Of a stretch of 64,000 bases of DNA, positions 50,720-60,056 are shown one piece after another. The DNA is taken from assembly GCA_023410595.1 (NCBI GenBank), contig JAEYPO010000009.1:62001-126000 (forward strand), read 5' to 3'. The position numbers were made by a program, and so were the translations under genes. Each line of letters opens with the position of its first letter. Within the stretch, counting starts at the first letter, position 1. Source of the stretch: Bacillota bacterium. Lineage in GTDB: Bacteria; Bacillota; Clostridia; Christensenellales; SZUA-584. A model generated the notes under the pieces. The model did no database searches. It was not told where the DNA came from and worked only from the letters and a program-made list of their open reading frames with translations.

Positions 50720-51155
50720 TTATATTCTTCCTCATCTCGACATGCGGTATCATTACTTCGGTGAACACCTCGCTCGTCACCGAATAACCAAGGTTCTTAT
50801 AAAAATCAGTAGCCGTCATTCTTGAATGCACCATTATCTCATTATACCCCTTTGCGCGCAGGAATTCTTCCGCGTACTGTATAAGCTTTTTTCCTATGCC
50901 GCGCCTGCGCATTTCGTCCGCCACCGCCACCTGCCGCATGCGTACCACTCCGTCGCCAATATTGGTCAGCACAAGCACGCCCGCGAGCTTTGATTTATGA
51001 AAAGCTCCTATATGCGTATCGTCTTTCTCGCCTTTGAGGTCCTCGTCGTAAATGTCGAGCCCAAGCGGCAGCCTTAATGCCTTGTTGCGCAGATCAAGCT
51101 CATCCTTATACTCTTTCGAGCCAAATTCTATCTCTCTCAAAATTGTTTCTTTCAT
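50712..51155 (-). CDS. GNAT-family N-acetyltransferase
   Basis: 147 residues from ATG 51155 (AAGGCGGT upstream). The acetyl-CoA loop is MRQVAVADEMRRRGIGKKLI, with the typical RRRGIG. ElaA/YjcF-like in layout: short, with a late FYKNLGYSV segment. Acceptor unknown. It lies between another acetyltransferase gene and asnS in one transcript. Confidence 0.8.
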   Translation of the reverse strand: MKETILREIEFGSKEYKDELDLRNKALRLPLGLDIYDEDLKGEKDDTHIGAFHKSKLAGVLVLTNIGDGVVRMRQVAVADEMRRRGIGKKLIQYAEEFLRAKGYNEIMVHSRMTATDFYKNLGYSVTSEVFTEVMIPHVEMRKNING

Positions 51156-51168
51156 ATAACTTACCGCC

Positions 51169-51603
51169 TTAATATACATATTTCATAATGTGTTCGCTGC
51201 CGTAGACCTGCCCGGTGAATTCAAAACCAAAACGTCTATATAGAGCAACCGCCGCCGCGCTTTCCCTGTGGACGCCCAAGGTTATGCTGTGACACGTATT
51301 GTCCTGCTTTATACGTTCTGTAAGCAGCTTAAGCGCTTCTGTCCCAAATCCTTTTGCCTGATGAGCGCGGTCTATCATCATGCGGTATATCCAGTACTCC
51401 CCGTCATCCGCATCGATGCAGTACATCACAAACCCCACCATCTCGTCGCCCGAAAAAACGCCGAGCGGTATGCACTCAGGCTGGTATTTAGACTGAGCAA
51501 GCGATACGGCGTTGGATGTAACAAACTCCTTCTGGTCATCGCCGACTTCAAGCGAAATGCAGTCCCAGAAGTTCTCCTTTGTTATCTCCCTTAACGAAAC
51601 CAT
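51169..51603 (-). CDS. GNAT acetyltransferase, spermine/spermidine type (BltD/PaiA-like)
   Basis: 144 residues. The N-terminus REITKENFWDCISLEVGDDQ with FVTSNAVSLAQSKYQPECIP closely follows the pattern of diamine/spermidine acetyltransferases related to Bacillus BltD. The acetyl-CoA site is IDRAHQAKGFGTEALKLL; ALYRRFGFEFTGQ closes the fold. Probably acetylates polyamines or a related amine. First gene after the promoter at 51639-51667. Confidence 0.8.
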   Translation of the reverse strand: MVSLREITKENFWDCISLEVGDDQKEFVTSNAVSLAQSKYQPECIPLGVFSGDEMVGFVMYCIDADDGEYWIYRMMIDRAHQAKGFGTEALKLLTERIKQDNTCHSITLGVHRESAAAVALYRRFGFEFTGQVYGSEHIMKYVY

Positions 51604-51638
51604 TACCGCCTCACTATCTTGGCTTTTTATTCTATATT

Positions 51639-51667
51639 AATATACTCCAAAAGCGAAAAGCAATCAA
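51639..51667 (-). promoter_or_regulatory. Promoter of acetyltransferase-asnS genes
   Basis: Minus strand TTGATT, 17 bp, TATATT, 36 bp upstream of the start; back to back with the plus-strand promoter at 51683. Confidence 0.6.
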
Positions 51668-51682
51668 ATATTTTCGTAACAT

Positions 51683-51711
51683 TTGCGCGCACTTTTAGGC
51701 TGTGGTACTAT
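51683..51711 (+). promoter_or_regulatory. Promoter of the aminopeptidase gene
   Basis: TTGCGC, 17 bp, TACTAT, about 28 bp before ATG 51740. Confidence 0.55.
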
Positions 51712-51739
51712 TGTGATAGCTTAAAAAAAGGAGTATACA

Positions 51740-52843
51740 ATGGCAGACGACAGACTTAAGAAACTCGCGGGCAGCATACTCGGTTACAGTGTGGATATTA
51801 AACGGGGTGAGCGCCTGATGATAAGCGGGCCGCTATCCGCAAAGCCCGTTATGATGGAGCTCGTTAAACAGGCAAGCGCGATGGGCGCGATGCCCTTTGT
51901 GCGCATACTGGACGAAGAGCTTTTGCGCTGTAGGCTTGAAGGCGCGGACGACGGGCGTTTAGAGCTTGAAAGCAAGTGGGACCTTGATATTTACAACGAT
52001 ATCGACGCCGACGTTTCCTTTATATCCGAAGAGAATGACTCAGAGCTTTCGTCCATAGACCCGGCGATAATGCAGCGCCGCGCGCACGCTCGAAGGCCAT
52101 GGGTAGACCTCGTGACGCGCGAAAAGAAGTGGGTGCTGCTTAACTGGCCGACAAAAGGGCAGGCACAAAACGCGCATATGCCGTATGAGGAGTTTTACGA
52201 CTTCGTCATAGACGCCTCGGTTATGGACTACTCGCAGATGAAGAAGAACATGCGGCCTCTTGCCGAGCTTATGTCTCAGACGGACAGCGTAAGGATAACG
52301 GGGCCGGGCACGGAGCTTACGTTTTCCATAAAAGGCATACCCAATGTAATATGCGCGGGAGAGAACAACCTGCCCGACGGCGAGCTCTTTACGGCGCCGG
52401 TAAAGCATTCGGTGGAAGGCGTACTTAGCTACAACGCCCCCTCGCTCTACCACGGCAGGGTATACAGAGACGTGCGACTCGAGTTCAGCAAGGGCAGAAT
52501 AGTCAAGGCAAGCGCGGAAAACGGCTCAGAGGCTTTGAACGCAATATTCGATACCGACGAAGGCGCACGGTACATAGGCGAGTTTTCGTTCGGCCTCAAT
52601 CCGCATATAACGAAGCCGTTCGGCAACACGCTTTTCGACGAAAAGATATGCGGCTCGTTCCACTTTACGCCGGGCTGCGCCTACGAAGCCGAGGCCGACA
52701 ACGGCAACCGCTCGGCCATCCACTGGGATATGGTCTGCATACAGACAAAGGAATACGGCGGCGGCGAAATATGGTTTGACGGCGTGCTTATAAGAAAAGA
52801 CGGAATGTTCGTGCTGCCCGAGCTGAAACCCTTAAATCCGTAA
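51740..52843 (+). CDS. M29-family aminopeptidase (AmpS/AmpT-like)
   Basis: 367 residues, slightly shorter than the usual 400-415. The N-terminus begins LKKLAGSILGYSVDIKRGER as in the thermophilic aminopeptidase family. The metal-site segments are visible near the C-terminus: IGEFSFGLNPHITKP, GSFHFTPGCAY and SAIHWDMVC, giving the Glu, His and Asp ligands. A cytoplasmic metallo-exopeptidase that trims peptides. AAAAGGAG lies before ATG 51740. It stands alone on the plus strand. Confidence 0.9.
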   Translation: MADDRLKKLAGSILGYSVDIKRGERLMISGPLSAKPVMMELVKQASAMGAMPFVRILDEELLRCRLEGADDGRLELESKWDLDIYNDIDADVSFISEENDSELSSIDPAIMQRRAHARRPWVDLVTREKKWVLLNWPTKGQAQNAHMPYEEFYDFVIDASVMDYSQMKKNMRPLAELMSQTDSVRITGPGTELTFSIKGIPNVICAGENNLPDGELFTAPVKHSVEGVLSYNAPSLYHGRVYRDVRLEFSKGRIVKASAENGSEALNAIFDTDEGARYIGEFSFGLNPHITKPFGNTLFDEKICGSFHFTPGCAYEAEADNGNRSAIHWDMVCIQTKEYGGGEIWFDGVLIRKDGMFVLPELKPLNP

Positions 52844-52910
52844 GCGCTGCCTCTATACAAAACAGGCCTCTAACGGCCGCAGGTATTATAACCCCATATT
52901 GCCACCCCAC

Positions 52911-52994
52911 CAAGCCTCACGGCTTGCCGTCCGTCGCTAAAGCGACGAGGGGGCCCCGTACTGCCACCCCATCAAGTCTCACGACTTGTTGGTG
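52911..52994 (+). repeat. Dispersed hairpin repeat, copy 3 with partial copy
   Basis: CAAGCCTCACGGCTTGCCGT then CCGTCGCTAAAGCGACG at 52911-52950, followed at 52972-52987 by CAAGTCTCACGACTTG. G/A changes are compensated in the pairing arms (CACGGC, CGTCG/CGACG), suggesting selection for structure. The partial copy overlaps the acetyltransferase C-terminal codons. Confidence 0.7.
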
Positions 52995-53863
52995 ACCCCG
53001 TAGCTGTCGAAATAGAATGTGCGGTACTCCGTCCTGCCCGTTCTTTTGAACCCCGACGACTCGTACAGAGCTATCGCGCCTTCGTTATCTTCGTCGACGT
53101 CAAGGCACACCTTATTCATGCCGCGCCGAAGGGCGACTCCCGCTATATGGCATATCAGCGCTTTCGCGTATCCCTTTCGCCGCTCTTCTGGGTGAACACC
53201 GAGGCCGAATATCATCATCTTCCCCTCAGTTTCGTACGCGGCGCCTAGCGCCGTTAGCCTGCCGCCCGCTCTTACCGCGTACTCTGCACGGTTATCCGCG
53301 GCCAGCGTGCTTGCAAGCAGTTCGCGTTCAAATTCCCTTTCCATAGAAAACGCCGCCGCGCCAAGATCGGACAGCTCACCTAAGTCGCTTTCCCGCGCTG
53401 TTATGATTTCGATATCTTCGCGCCTTAAGCTTTCACAGGAATCGACGCCGCGCTCCATCTGCAGCTCGACATGGTCGGTGCCGCAGCCCCAGTGAGCCGC
53501 CACCGCTCTGCCTGACTCGGAAGCCTCGTTTAATACGAACAGCCCCTTTTCATACCCGAAACGCGAGCACTCGGCGATAACCTCGCCAATAAGCGCCTTA
53601 AAGACGCCTCTGCGCCGGTAAGCCGGATGAACAAGAGCGTTTACTTCTATATCCTCCCTGCCGGGAGCAAATACCGACAAAAGCGCTGCAAGCTTTCCGC
53701 CTTCTTCGCACGTAAATACGCAGTTCATTTCCTTTTCCGCATTCATTGACTCATCAAGGTCTATATCCGCGCAGTATCCGTCGATATCTGAACATTCACG
53801 AATGAGAGCTTTCAGGCCTGACGCGGTATCATCGTCCGCCCGGAGGTACTTCTTTATGTTCAT
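52979..53863 (-). CDS. Tandem GNAT-family acetyltransferase
   Basis: 294 residues with two acetyltransferase folds. Domain 1 (about 1-145) has VNALVHPAYRRRGVFKALIG; domain 2 (about 150-290) has LGVHPEERRKGYAKALICHI and ALYESSGFKRTGRTEYRTFY, a mycothiol-synthase-like arrangement. The C-terminal domain looks fully catalytic. The substrate is unknown. It lies 8 bp downstream of the EamA-type exporter, so export or detoxification is possible. The C-terminus runs into the dispersed repeat. Confidence 0.82.
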   Translation of the reverse strand: MNIKKYLRADDDTASGLKALIRECSDIDGYCADIDLDESMNAEKEMNCVFTCEEGGKLAALLSVFAPGREDIEVNALVHPAYRRRGVFKALIGEVIAECSRFGYEKGLFVLNEASESGRAVAAHWGCGTDHVELQMERGVDSCESLRREDIEIITARESDLGELSDLGAAAFSMEREFERELLASTLAADNRAEYAVRAGGRLTALGAAYETEGKMMIFGLGVHPEERRKGYAKALICHIAGVALRRGMNKVCLDVDEDNEGAIALYESSGFKRTGRTEYRTFYFDSYGVTNKS

Positions 53864-53871
53864 ATTGCCTC

Positions 53872-54807
53872 CTAACTTTTTATAGATATGCCTTCCGTCT
53901 CTTCCGCAATACGCGGCGTACTTTCGCTTACTATGCCCCAGATACTTATCAGTATCAGCGCCATACCTGCGGCCTGCATAAGATTAAGCTTCTCGCCCCC
54001 TATAAGTACGCCCGCAAAAACGCTGACCACGGTCGTAAGGTTGCAAAAGCTCGCGCTGCTGCTGGCCTTTACTTTAGAGAGCGCGTAGTTGTAGAAAAAG
54101 AACGCGACTATCGACGACAGCACGCTTAAATACAGCAGTCCGGGCATTACGCCCGGCTTAAGCGCGTCGGTAAAGTATGTGCCCATAGTACCCGCGACCG
54201 CTGCCTCTGTAAGCCCTATGGCGTTGAAAACGACGGCGCCCGCGCATATCATAATAAAAGTCATTTCGACAGGCGCGCACGTTTGCGTCATACGCTTCGC
54301 GAGCGGGCTGTAAAGCCCTTCCGATACGACGGCCATAATGAGCAGCAGGTATCCTAATATATTGCCGCTCGCCGAGAACCCGCCCTCGCCTACTATGAGA
54401 ACGACGCCTGCAACAGACGCCGCTACCGCGAGCCACTGGCGCATTACAAGCCGTTCTTTCAATATGCGTACCGAGAACAGCGCTATGGCTATCGGCATGA
54501 GAGCTATCATCATGCCCGACTCAGACGACGAAGTAAGCTTTATGCCGTACGTCTCGCCGATGAAATATACGGACGGCTGCAGCAGTACGAGCGGCAGCAT
54601 GGCTTTTATCTTATAAGCGCTCAATTTTAGCTTGATTATACCGGTCAGCGCCAGCACTACCATTATTACTGCGGCTGTCAGGAACCGCAGCCCTAACAGC
54701 TGAAAGATATCAAGATGCGCGAGCGTCTCCTTAGTGAACAGGAAGGAAAACCCGAATATAACCGATGAGACGGTAAGCATTATGTATGCAAGTGCTTTTT
54801 TGTTCAT
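53872..54807 (-). CDS. EamA/DMT-family transporter
   Basis: 311 residues with ten hydrophobic helices in two EamA halves; the first half opens ALAYIMLTVSSVIFGFSFLF, the second includes GYLLLIMAVVSEGLYSPLAK, and each contains typical Pro/Gly breaks. Drug/metabolite transporters usually export amino acids or small metabolites. It is 7 bp downstream of the MFS gene and 8 bp upstream of the acetyltransferase, forming a three-gene unit. Confidence 0.87.
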   Translation of the reverse strand: MNKKALAYIMLTVSSVIFGFSFLFTKETLAHLDIFQLLGLRFLTAAVIMVVLALTGIIKLKLSAYKIKAMLPLVLLQPSVYFIGETYGIKLTSSSESGMMIALMPIAIALFSVRILKERLVMRQWLAVAASVAGVVLIVGEGGFSASGNILGYLLLIMAVVSEGLYSPLAKRMTQTCAPVEMTFIMICAGAVVFNAIGLTEAAVAGTMGTYFTDALKPGVMPGLLYLSVLSSIVAFFFYNYALSKVKASSSASFCNLTTVVSVFAGVLIGGEKLNLMQAAGMALILISIWGIVSESTPRIAEETEGISIKS

Positions 54808-54814
54808 ATACGCC

Positions 54815-56074
54815 TCATTCCGTTACGCTCTGTCCGCTTACAATGTCTATCTGCTTTTTACCCGACCTTGAGCGCACCAGAGCTATAAGCGCCATGCATC
54901 CCACTATCGCCGCACCCGTAAGCACTACCCACGCAAACGACAGACTGCTCGCCGTTATTACCCACCCTATCACCAGCGGCGACATAACTCTTCCCGTATT
55001 GGTTATCGCGTTGTATATAGAGTCTAACCTTCCACGGTGGGACGAAGGCAGCATACCCGCCACGAACACTCCCGCGTCTATGGTCATGATTACCTCTCCC
55101 AGCGTGAATATGAACATCGAAATATAAAACAGGTATAGATCCTTTATTATAATGAGCATAGCAAACGCAGCCGCATACATAAGCCCTCCGGCAAGCGTGC
55201 CTGTAAGCGCTCGCGTCCTTCTTATAATAGGCGTGACAAGAGGCGTCAGCACTATGACGAGCAGGCCGTTGAAGCTTGCTATAAAGCCGTAGCTGGCTGT
55301 ATCCCCGAAAAGCGTCTCCATTTGAAGCGGCAGCGCAAATCCCCACTGACTGTACACGAACTGTATTACCATCATTATAAGAGCGAATACGATTATTATC
55401 TTGCGCTTCCACAGAACGCGGAACACCGATTCGTCCACATACTTTTCAAGCTCCGGCCGTTCATTCTCACCTTCTTTTGGCAGCGTCTCGGGTATGAAAA
55501 TCATGACCAATGCGGTAGAAACTATCGTAGTAATACCGTCGCCTATAAACAGCCACGGCAGATGATTTTCCATCAACAGACCGCCTATCATAGGCCCGAA
55601 TACGAATCCCAGATTAAACCCCATGTAAAGCAGCGCGTACGCTTCTTTTCTCTGATCGCCGTTCGTCAAGTCCATAGTCACGGCGTCGAGCGCCGGGAAC
55701 GTAAGCGCGTAGAAATATGACGCAGCCATTATCAAGTAGGGGGTGACGCTCGATATAGGCACAAATCCGCACGCAATGTACGTCAGCGCCCCCAAAAACT
55801 GAAATATGATTATCAGCCTGCGTCTTCCGAACTTATCGGCAAGCTTGCCTCCGATAAGCATTATCGGCATCTGCGTTGCCATCAGTATAGTTATGAACGT
55901 GCCCGCTTCGTCTTCCGCAAATCCCAGTTTTACAGTCAGTATCATGGTAAGCAATGGATGCACAAACGCGCCGAGGCTGTTAACAACTCGTGCCACAAAA
56001 AGCACATATATCTCTTTGGGCAGGCCTTTATACCTGCCAAGCGACCTGAAAAACATTTTAAATGGCCGTAACAT
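54815..56074 (-). CDS. Major facilitator superfamily transporter
   Basis: 419 residues with 12 predicted helices. The loop 2-3 motif appears as GGKLADKFGRRRLIIIFQF, typical of MFS drug/metabolite exporters (MDR-type), and a second copy of the pattern is weak. A long charged loop between helices 6 and 7 (about 195-220, KEGENERPELEKYVDES) is normal. First gene of the MFS-EamA-acetyltransferase unit; drug efflux is possible but not proven. Confidence 0.87.
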   Translation of the reverse strand: MLRPFKMFFRSLGRYKGLPKEIYVLFVARVVNSLGAFVHPLLTMILTVKLGFAEDEAGTFITILMATQMPIMLIGGKLADKFGRRRLIIIFQFLGALTYIACGFVPISSVTPYLIMAASYFYALTFPALDAVTMDLTNGDQRKEAYALLYMGFNLGFVFGPMIGGLLMENHLPWLFIGDGITTIVSTALVMIFIPETLPKEGENERPELEKYVDESVFRVLWKRKIIIVFALIMMVIQFVYSQWGFALPLQMETLFGDTASYGFIASFNGLLVIVLTPLVTPIIRRTRALTGTLAGGLMYAAAFAMLIIIKDLYLFYISMFIFTLGEVIMTIDAGVFVAGMLPSSHRGRLDSIYNAITNTGRVMSPLVIGWVITASSLSFAWVVLTGAAIVGCMALIALVRSRSGKKQIDIVSGQSVTE

Positions 56075-56125
56075 AGTTTTGCCGGATCTACCGGCCCCCC
56101 TTGGATAAATTTAACACTGCAAGAC

Positions 56126-56163
56126 TATAAAAATACAGCCCCGCTCTAGTCGCGGGGCTGTAT
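56126..56163 (-). terminator. Rho-independent terminator of the opp operon
   Basis: ATACAGCCCCGC and GCGGGGCTGTAT are a perfect 12-bp stem with a 7-base loop; on the minus strand five T follow. It lies 30 bp after oppA. Confidence 0.92.
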
Positions 56164-56192
56164 CTTATAGTCTATTCGCGAACTAAATTGGT

Positions 56193-57911
56193 TTATTCAG
56201 CAGTCTTTACTGCTTCCCAGAACATCTTGTTGGCAGTACCTGTTACTCCGTAACCCGTGAAGTTCGTATGCGACAGAACGTCATCCGCGTAATATACGAT
56301 CGGTATCATGCCCATGTCTTCCATGAGTATCTTCTCAGCGTCATGATACTTCTGTGCACGCACGGCCATATCCTTTTCGGTTCTCGCAGCGTCAACGAGC
56401 GCGTCATATTCTGCATTGCTGTATCCGCCGTCGTTCGTTCCTGCGCCCGTCTTGAAGAGGTCGAAGAACGTTGCAGGATCGGTATAGTCGCCTATCCAGC
56501 CCTGGCGGGTGATCTCACAGTCGGTCGTCTTCCTGTATGTTATGAAAACGTCCCATTCCATTACGGTTACGTCTACCTGGATACCAAGGTTCTCTTCCCA
56601 CATCTGCTTCAAAGCGGTTGCGACGGCCTCGTGTCCGGTGTTCGTATTGATGGAGTACTCGAGTTTGGGGAAGTCCTTGCCGTCCGGATATCCGGCTTCG
56701 GCGAGCAATTCCTTCGCTTTTGTTACGTTAGCGGCAAAATCTGTCGTCATATTTCCTCCGACCACATCGCCGGCGGCCTTACGGAAATCTGTGCCCGCGC
56801 CGTTATCCGGAATGCCCTCGGGGATGAGCGCATAAGCGGGTACGCGCGTGCCGTTGAACACCTGCTGATTGATATAATCACGGTCTACAGCGAGCGAGAG
56901 CGCCTGTCTTACCTTTGCGTCCTTGAGAACGTCAGGGCCGCCCTCTTTCTGCTGAAGCTGGACATAATACAGCCCTATCTGGCCGTATCTGTGGTACTCA
57001 GGCGTCTGCTGAAGCGCTGCAAGCTCGTCAACCGGCATAGTATCAATGAGATCGAGCTCGCCCGTTTTAAACGCAGCGAGTATAGCGTTGTCGTCGCTCA
57101 TCAGTTTGAACGTCACTTTGCCCATCTTCGTGGAATCTTTATCCCAGTACTGATCATTTTTCGTCATGACTATCTGGTCTTCATGGGCGAACTCAGTCAG
57201 CGTATAACGGCCATTGAATACCTGTCCTTCAGCTTCTGTGGCCCAGCCTTCGGGATTGGCGGAAACGATATCCTCGCGCAGAGGCATCAGGTTCGGGAAC
57301 GCCAGCAGGTCCTTAACATAAGGAACGTTAGCGGTGATATCGAACTTAATCGTCTTTTCATCGACTGCTTCAGCGCAGAGCTGGTCGGGCGTTATCTTCT
57401 TATCGAGAACGTCATAACCATTCTTAAAGAAGTCTCCTCCGATATAGTTATACGACGCGGCTGTAGCCGGATCAACCAACCTTCTCCAGGAATAAACGAA
57501 ATCCTTAGCCGTAACGGGCTTTCCATCGCTCCATACGATGTCGTCGCGAAGTACGGCTGTTACAGTAGCGGAACCGTCTTCATTCTCAACGATATCGACG
57601 CTCTTAGCCTGACCGAGCTCAAACGTTCCGTCAGTCTTGATTCTGTAGAGACCTTCGTACATATGCGTAATGTAGATCATCCCGTCTACTGTCTCGTTCA
57701 ACGTCGGGTCGAGCGTCGTCGGCTCGGATCCTACGCATACCGATGCTTCCTGAGCAACTTCCTGTGCCTCAGACGGGGCCTCGCTGGCCTCCGGCGCATT
57801 GGATGTAGCAGCCTCAGACGGAGATTCAGACGGCGCAGGCTGAGTGGTCGCGCAGGCGGCCATCGTGAAAACCATAGCAACCGCAAGAATCAGTGTCAAT
57901 ATTTTCTTCAT
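56193..57911 (-). CDS. oppA: Oligopeptide-binding lipoprotein OppA
   Basis: 572 residues. Signal peptide with lipobox MAAC (KKILTLILAVAMVFTMAAC) and a Ser/Glu/Ala linker. The extracytoplasmic solute-binding family 5 fold shows EPTTLDPTLNETVDGMIYIT, SDGKPVTAKDFVYSWRRLVD and VRQALSLAVDRDYINQQVFN. It delivers peptides to OppBCDF. As the last gene of the operon it is placed as in many Firmicutes. Confidence 0.93.
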   Translation of the reverse strand: MKKILTLILAVAMVFTMAACATTQPAPSESPSEAATSNAPEASEAPSEAQEVAQEASVCVGSEPTTLDPTLNETVDGMIYITHMYEGLYRIKTDGTFELGQAKSVDIVENEDGSATVTAVLRDDIVWSDGKPVTAKDFVYSWRRLVDPATAASYNYIGGDFFKNGYDVLDKKITPDQLCAEAVDEKTIKFDITANVPYVKDLLAFPNLMPLREDIVSANPEGWATEAEGQVFNGRYTLTEFAHEDQIVMTKNDQYWDKDSTKMGKVTFKLMSDDNAILAAFKTGELDLIDTMPVDELAALQQTPEYHRYGQIGLYYVQLQQKEGGPDVLKDAKVRQALSLAVDRDYINQQVFNGTRVPAYALIPEGIPDNGAGTDFRKAAGDVVGGNMTTDFAANVTKAKELLAEAGYPDGKDFPKLEYSINTNTGHEAVATALKQMWEENLGIQVDVTVMEWDVFITYRKTTDCEITRQGWIGDYTDPATFFDLFKTGAGTNDGGYSNAEYDALVDAARTEKDMAVRAQKYHDAEKILMEDMGMIPIVYYADDVLSHTNFTGYGVTGTANKMFWEAVKTAE

Positions 57912-57999
57912 TTGGTTTACCTTCCTCCTTTTTTATTTAACAGGCGCCTTCCGCCTGTTGAAAACTTATATATAAACGAACGCCTTTGTTCCTTCGTTT

Positions 58000-58965
58000 T
58001 CAAATTTGCCCGGCGAAATGGCAAGCTACGAAATGGTCGCTCCCGTATTCGGTAAAATCGGGGCTTTTTTCTTCACAGATGTCTTTTTTATACGGACACC
58101 TTGTGGAAAAAACACAGCCTTTCGGCGGATTAAGCGGGTTCGGTATCTCCCCTTCCAATATGATACGGTTTCTTTGCTTGTTCATTTTCGGATCGAAAAC
58201 AGGTATAGCTGACAGCAGAGCGCGGGTATATGGATGCGCAGGTTCTGCGAACAGCATCTTAGTGGTATTAAGCTCAACCACTCTGCCTAAATACATTACG
58301 CCTATTCTCTTTGAAATATGCTTAACAACTGCAAGGTCGTGAGCAATGAACAGGTAAGTCAGGCCAAGCTCTTCCTGCAGGGCTTCAAGCATGTTAATTA
58401 TCTGCGCCTGTATGGAAACGTCAAGCGCGGATACCGGCTCGTCGCAGACTATAAACTCAGGCTCAACAGCAAGCGCGCGGGCTATCCCGATACGCTGGCG
58501 CTGCCCGCCGGAAAACTCGTGCGGATACCTCATAGCGTGCTCATTGTTAAGCCCTACTTCTTCAAGCAGCTTGAATATGCGCTCTTTTCGCTCGTTTTTG
58601 TCTTTAGCCAGTTCATGTATATCGATGGGTTCGCCAATAATATCGCCGACTGTCATACGCGGGTCGAGCGACGCGTAAGGGTCCTGGAATATATACTGCA
58701 TTTTACGCCTGTAGGGCTTAACCTTGACTTTGGTTATATCTTTCCCGTCATATAGTATATTCCCTGACGTCGGCTCGTAAAGCCGCAGTATAGTCCTTCC
58801 TATCGTCGTTTTTCCGCTGCCCGATTCACCGACGAGCCCTAGCGTTTCGCCTTTGTATATATCCAGCGATACGTCTTCCACGGCACGGAGCTCGTTGTGC
58901 CCGCGTTTTTCACCCTTTATATAAAAGTGCTTTTTTAAGTTTTTTATTTCAAGCAGTTTTTCCAT
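58000..58965 (-). CDS. oppF: Oligopeptide ABC transporter ATPase OppF
   Basis: 321 residues. Walker A is GESGSGKTT, signature is FSGGQRQRIGIARAL, Walker B is FIVCDEPVSALD, and the switch His is in IAHDLAVV. The C-terminal peptide-transporter extension with Cys (GCVFSTRCPYKKDICEE) suggests the oligo_HPY domain with a possible Fe-S or zinc site. Forms the ATPase heterodimer with OppD. Confidence 0.94.
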   Translation of the reverse strand: MEKLLEIKNLKKHFYIKGEKRGHNELRAVEDVSLDIYKGETLGLVGESGSGKTTIGRTILRLYEPTSGNILYDGKDITKVKVKPYRRKMQYIFQDPYASLDPRMTVGDIIGEPIDIHELAKDKNERKERIFKLLEEVGLNNEHAMRYPHEFSGGQRQRIGIARALAVEPEFIVCDEPVSALDVSIQAQIINMLEALQEELGLTYLFIAHDLAVVKHISKRIGVMYLGRVVELNTTKMLFAEPAHPYTRALLSAIPVFDPKMNKQRNRIILEGEIPNPLNPPKGCVFSTRCPYKKDICEEKSPDFTEYGSDHFVACHFAGQI

Positions 58966-59043
58966 TCTTAATATCCCTTCTTTATCCGCACCATAGCCTA
59001 TGTTTTACAGGCCCAGCCTGCTGGCCCGAGATATACTTCCCGC

Positions 59044-60045
59044 TTATATTGCCTGCGAATCGTCACGAGCCTGGTCGTAATGCAGCCAACATGCGGAGTA
59101 ATGGCCTTCGCTTATCATAAAGTACGGCGGTTTCTCCGTGAGACACACCTTCATGCACTTCTCGCAGCGCGGAGCGAACGGGCACCCGGCCGGAGGATGC
59201 ATAAGATCGACCGGCGAGCCTTCTATAGGCTTCAATACCTCTTTCTCGTCTATCGTCAGTTTCGGCAGCGAGCCTATAAGCCCCAGCGTATACTGATGGC
59301 TCGGAGCTTCAAACAGGCTCTCTATCGGCCCGTATTCGACGATCTCGCCTCCGTACATTATTATTATCTTATCGCAGATATCCGAGACTATGCCGAGGTC
59401 ATGCGTGATGAGTATGATGCTCATCTTTGTCCTCTGTTTTAATTCCTTCATTATCTCAAGTATCTGCGCCTGTATCGTAACGTCAAGAGCGGTCGTAGGC
59501 TCATCCGCTATCAAAAGCTTGGGCTCGCACGCGAGCGCCATGGATATCATCGCGCGCTGTCTCATGCCGCCCGAAAACTCAAACGGATACTGCTTTATTC
59601 TGCGCTCAGGGCTCGGTATGCCGACAATGCTGAGCAGCTCTGTCGACCTCTTCTCCGCGGCTTTGCTGTTCATCTTAAGGTGAAGCTTTAACGGTTCTTC
59701 TATCTGGTTGCCCACCGTATATACCGGGTTTAAAGATGTCATCGGGTCCTGAAATATCATTGCTATCTTGTTCCCGCGGATATTCCTCATTTCCTTTTCA
59801 GAAAGAGCAATAAGGTCCATTCCGTCGAATTCTATGGAACCGCCTATTATCTTTCCGGGAGATTGCAGCAGGCGCATGACAGAATAAACCGAGACGGATT
59901 TCCCGCTTCCCGATTCACCTACGACGCCTATAGCCTCGCCCTCGTCAAGGTGCCACGAGACGCCTCTTACGGCCTTAACCTCTCCGCCCGGTGTGAAGAA
60001 CGAAACTCTTAAATCCTTTATATCAAGCAAACGTTTATTATCCAA
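59044..60045 (-). CDS. oppD: Oligopeptide ABC transporter ATPase OppD
   Basis: 333 residues. Walker A is GESGSGKSV, signature is FSGGMRQRAMISMAL, Walker B is LLIADEPTTALD, and the switch His is in ITHDLGIV. The C-terminal Cys cluster AGCPFAPRCEKCMKVCLTEK is typical of OppD. It is 11 bp downstream of oppC. Confidence 0.94.
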   Translation of the reverse strand: MDNKRLLDIKDLRVSFFTPGGEVKAVRGVSWHLDEGEAIGVVGESGSGKSVSVYSVMRLLQSPGKIIGGSIEFDGMDLIALSEKEMRNIRGNKIAMIFQDPMTSLNPVYTVGNQIEEPLKLHLKMNSKAAEKRSTELLSIVGIPSPERRIKQYPFEFSGGMRQRAMISMALACEPKLLIADEPTTALDVTIQAQILEIMKELKQRTKMSIILITHDLGIVSDICDKIIIMYGGEIVEYGPIESLFEAPSHQYTLGLIGSLPKLTIDEKEVLKPIEGSPVDLMHPPAGCPFAPRCEKCMKVCLTEKPPYFMISEGHYSACWLHYDQARDDSQAI

Positions 60046-60056
60046 TTAGCTGCACC

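Noticed and set aside
49883..50764. A 293-codon plus-strand frame opposite asnS
   Set aside because: Lies antisense to recognisable asnS motifs, has no ribosome binding site and resembles no protein family.
50720..51170. T-box leader for asnS
   Set aside because: The region upstream of asnS is coding (overlapping acetyltransferase genes); no T-box stem or NCCA-binding bulge could be found.
56268..58055. A 595-codon open frame on the plus strand opposite oppA
   Set aside because: It is antisense to a clear OppA gene with lipobox and family motifs; the codon pattern of oppA produces the open frame by chance.
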